A stretch of 64,000 bases of DNA from NCBI RefSeq assembly GCF_015706575.1, contig NW_024037059.1, positions 31,692,129 through 31,756,128 on the forward strand, written 5' to 3'. Below are positions 52,801 to 55,800 of this stretch, piece after piece. The notes under the pieces are model-generated. The model was not told the origin of the DNA, did no database searches, and saw nothing but the letters and a program-made list of their open reading frames with translations. Both the position numbers and the translations under genes were made by a program. How positions within the stretch are numbered: position 1 is the first letter of the stretch; every line of letters starts with the position of its first letter. This stretch comes from Patiria miniata. Its lineage: Eukaryota; Echinodermata; Asteroidea; Valvatida; Asterinidae.

Positions 52801-55800
52801 AACGTTCAGTTCGTTTGCAATACAGTAACTAAAGTTGTAAATACAGTTGTTTGTGGACTTCTTTTTAGTACAGGAGGCATCTTTATTGTCCACAACATTC
52901 TCCAGTTCGGCATCATTGAGCTCGAGAAAACGCTAATTAACTTTAACGTGTGCAACCATCTTTTCATGTGTACCTAGGGCGATGTTCGCGCATGCGTACT
53001 ACACCCGTGCAACAGTTCCACGCTTGCCTCATAAAGCGCATGCCTAGTAGACTATCGCACGGGTAACCCGTGCAACAGTCTACTACGCATGCATATTTAC
53101 CTTGTGCGTGAATACTCGAGCGCCCTTGGTAAACAGCAATAATAGCATCTGGCACGTGATGGTTAATGGGCCAGTGAGAATTTGGCTTTCGATCATGAAT
53201 ATGTATGAGGTATAGTAACAAAATATGAGGTACTAGCTAGCTACCTACACGTAGCTGCTTTGTGGGTGCACACGGCATAGGTGGGATCAAAGATGGGAGA
53301 CAGTGCACAAAACAATATATTCAATACTCACTGAAAAGTGGCAACTGCCAACTTTCTTACTCAAATAAAGCTGTTACACTGTAGTCTTTATGTGATGTCA
53401 CTGTTTTTACTTGTAAATATAGTAATCAACATCAGCATTAAAACTATACACCTAATTTACCCTTGACAAGACTAAGACTGAAATCAATGCAATTGAGACA
53501 CATATGTGGGTCATTCTATAAATGAAGGGCCCAGAGTGTGACATTTTCCCGTCCCTGTCACCTCTGAACTTTGTAATTTGCCATTCAAGTATCATTAAAA
53601 AAATGACTTCAAGTATTTGTTGGATAGGTACGCTTCATATAATCACTGTCTAACTTAGAAACCATGAAGGAGTGCATCCATACATGTGAGATGTAACAGG
53701 GACAGGACAAAATGTGGACCCTAAATGTATAGAATAACCTAGGTACATGTACATCTCCTGAATTCTTCTGTTGTAACTAGTACCAGTCATACATTCCCTG
53801 TCATAACTAGATACTGTCCTCAGTGCTACCACAATTCAATTATATGACAATGCCATCATCAATGGCCTGTGACTGCATGTTCTGCAAACCTTCTCATACA
53901 TTCAGAAAATTAAAACAATCAGACTCAAAACAATTTGCAGACTGTTCAGTTTACCAAAAGGAATATGGAAAGTGACTGATTTTGCAGCAAGCATATAAAG
54001 CATGGAACTGAATATGGGCCTTGTGCTTCAAAATGCTTGCAGTATGCATTTTGCTGATAGTTGAATCATAGGGCAATTTCCACTGGGCAGATGCAATCCT
54101 TTTACAATAACATTGGAGAACAATGTTTCATGTATGTTACATTTTGTACACAATTTCTTGTGACTATGTTTGCCGATTCCTGTGTGACTTCACTTTTGGA
54201 CTGACATGTTACTGACTGTATACCATCAAGGCTTTTTCATGGTTAGATAACTGCCTAGCCCTTATGAGTAGTTCTTGCATACAGTCAGTTGGTAAAAACA
54301 AGTTCACTTCACATTTTGTCCTTCACTTTGGATAGTGCGTCCCGTGTCCCATGCTACACAGCATCCGGTATTGTGGCATATGGGACACAGACGCTTTACA
54401 TTATTCTGTGTTCCACTCACGTTTATGGGATAACTAATAATAACTTTTCAGAAAAACTTTCTTTTCATAACTGTAATATTGACACATCAACAGCATTGAA
54501 AATCCATAATTTGAATCTTTGCATGCAGTAATAACACTTCTTTAACATAATTTCAAAGTTCAACCTTAGTTTGTTGCAATTTTGCAATAAACAAGGAAGA
54601 TTAAGATTTGCTTTTTTGTAGTGCAAAAGCTAATGACTACCATCGGACATGTTTGTAGTTTATATCAAAGATGGGCATTATATCAAAGATAGGCATTCTT
54701 TTTTATTGTTGGAATAATGATATTTTAATTACCATGAAACATTGATGTAAATTATATTTTACCTATCGCTGGATTACAGATTATTATGAAAATTCAGCAG
54801 TGGCTTTATCGATATGATAAAGATTCCTTCAACAATATCAAGTTAATTTTTACATAAGCCAAGATCATTTGCACAAGGAAGTATTCCATCATGAAATTGG
54901 TGCAAGTACTGGATGGAAATGTAGATACATATGGAATTGCATCATTTAGTTGGAACCCTTTTTTTCAAGGACTCTAGTTTAGTCAGAAAAAATTTGATGA
55001 TAAATTAACTTAAGACAAGGTGCTAAAAGGACATTTTGGCAATAAAACAACTCATTTATTTAATTTGTGAACAAGTCTTAATATTTCTTGTTTGGACTAA
55101 AAAGCAACATTTACAATGCTCTAGATTCTTATGATTTGTTTATCCTGAAATAGTCTTGTATCAAGAACAGATTTGTGCTGAGATTTTGTTCACATTTGTT
55201 TCTGTCATAAGGGTGATGAAGAAAAAGCACAGGGCAGGAATCCGATTCCCATGATGGACCGTTCCAAGTCACATGAACTGCCAACCAATCAGGTAAGATG
55301 TGACTGCCTCCTTCATGATGAGCATTGGTAACACACAACTGGCATCCAGATTAACTGGAAGCGGACAAAATCAAAATGATGGATTATACTATAATATGAT
55401 CCGAAGTGACCAGCATTTAAACCAGAAATGGAACTACTCTTTCTTTGAAAAGTTACATTCTTGGTTTAATTCTACTTATAGGTCTTTTCACACTACAAAA
55501 AATCTCCGTGTTGTACACGGGTCCGACACGTTTAAAATGGACTAACCTTTTCACACTACAACATTTGAACACAGCACTGACCCGTGTAGAGCGCTCGACC
55601 CATGTCGTAACTTACCCTACTCGGGAGGTGGGTTGAGAATTCTCGATCAGTGTCGAGAAGTCCAACACGTGTTGAAAGCCGTAGTGTGAACACTTCTGAG
55701 TTACGTTCGACCCGTGTACAACCGCATATCGACTCATCGGACGCGGACTGGCCAGAGTACGAGAGTGCATGCATGCAGCATCACACTGTAGTTGTTACTT

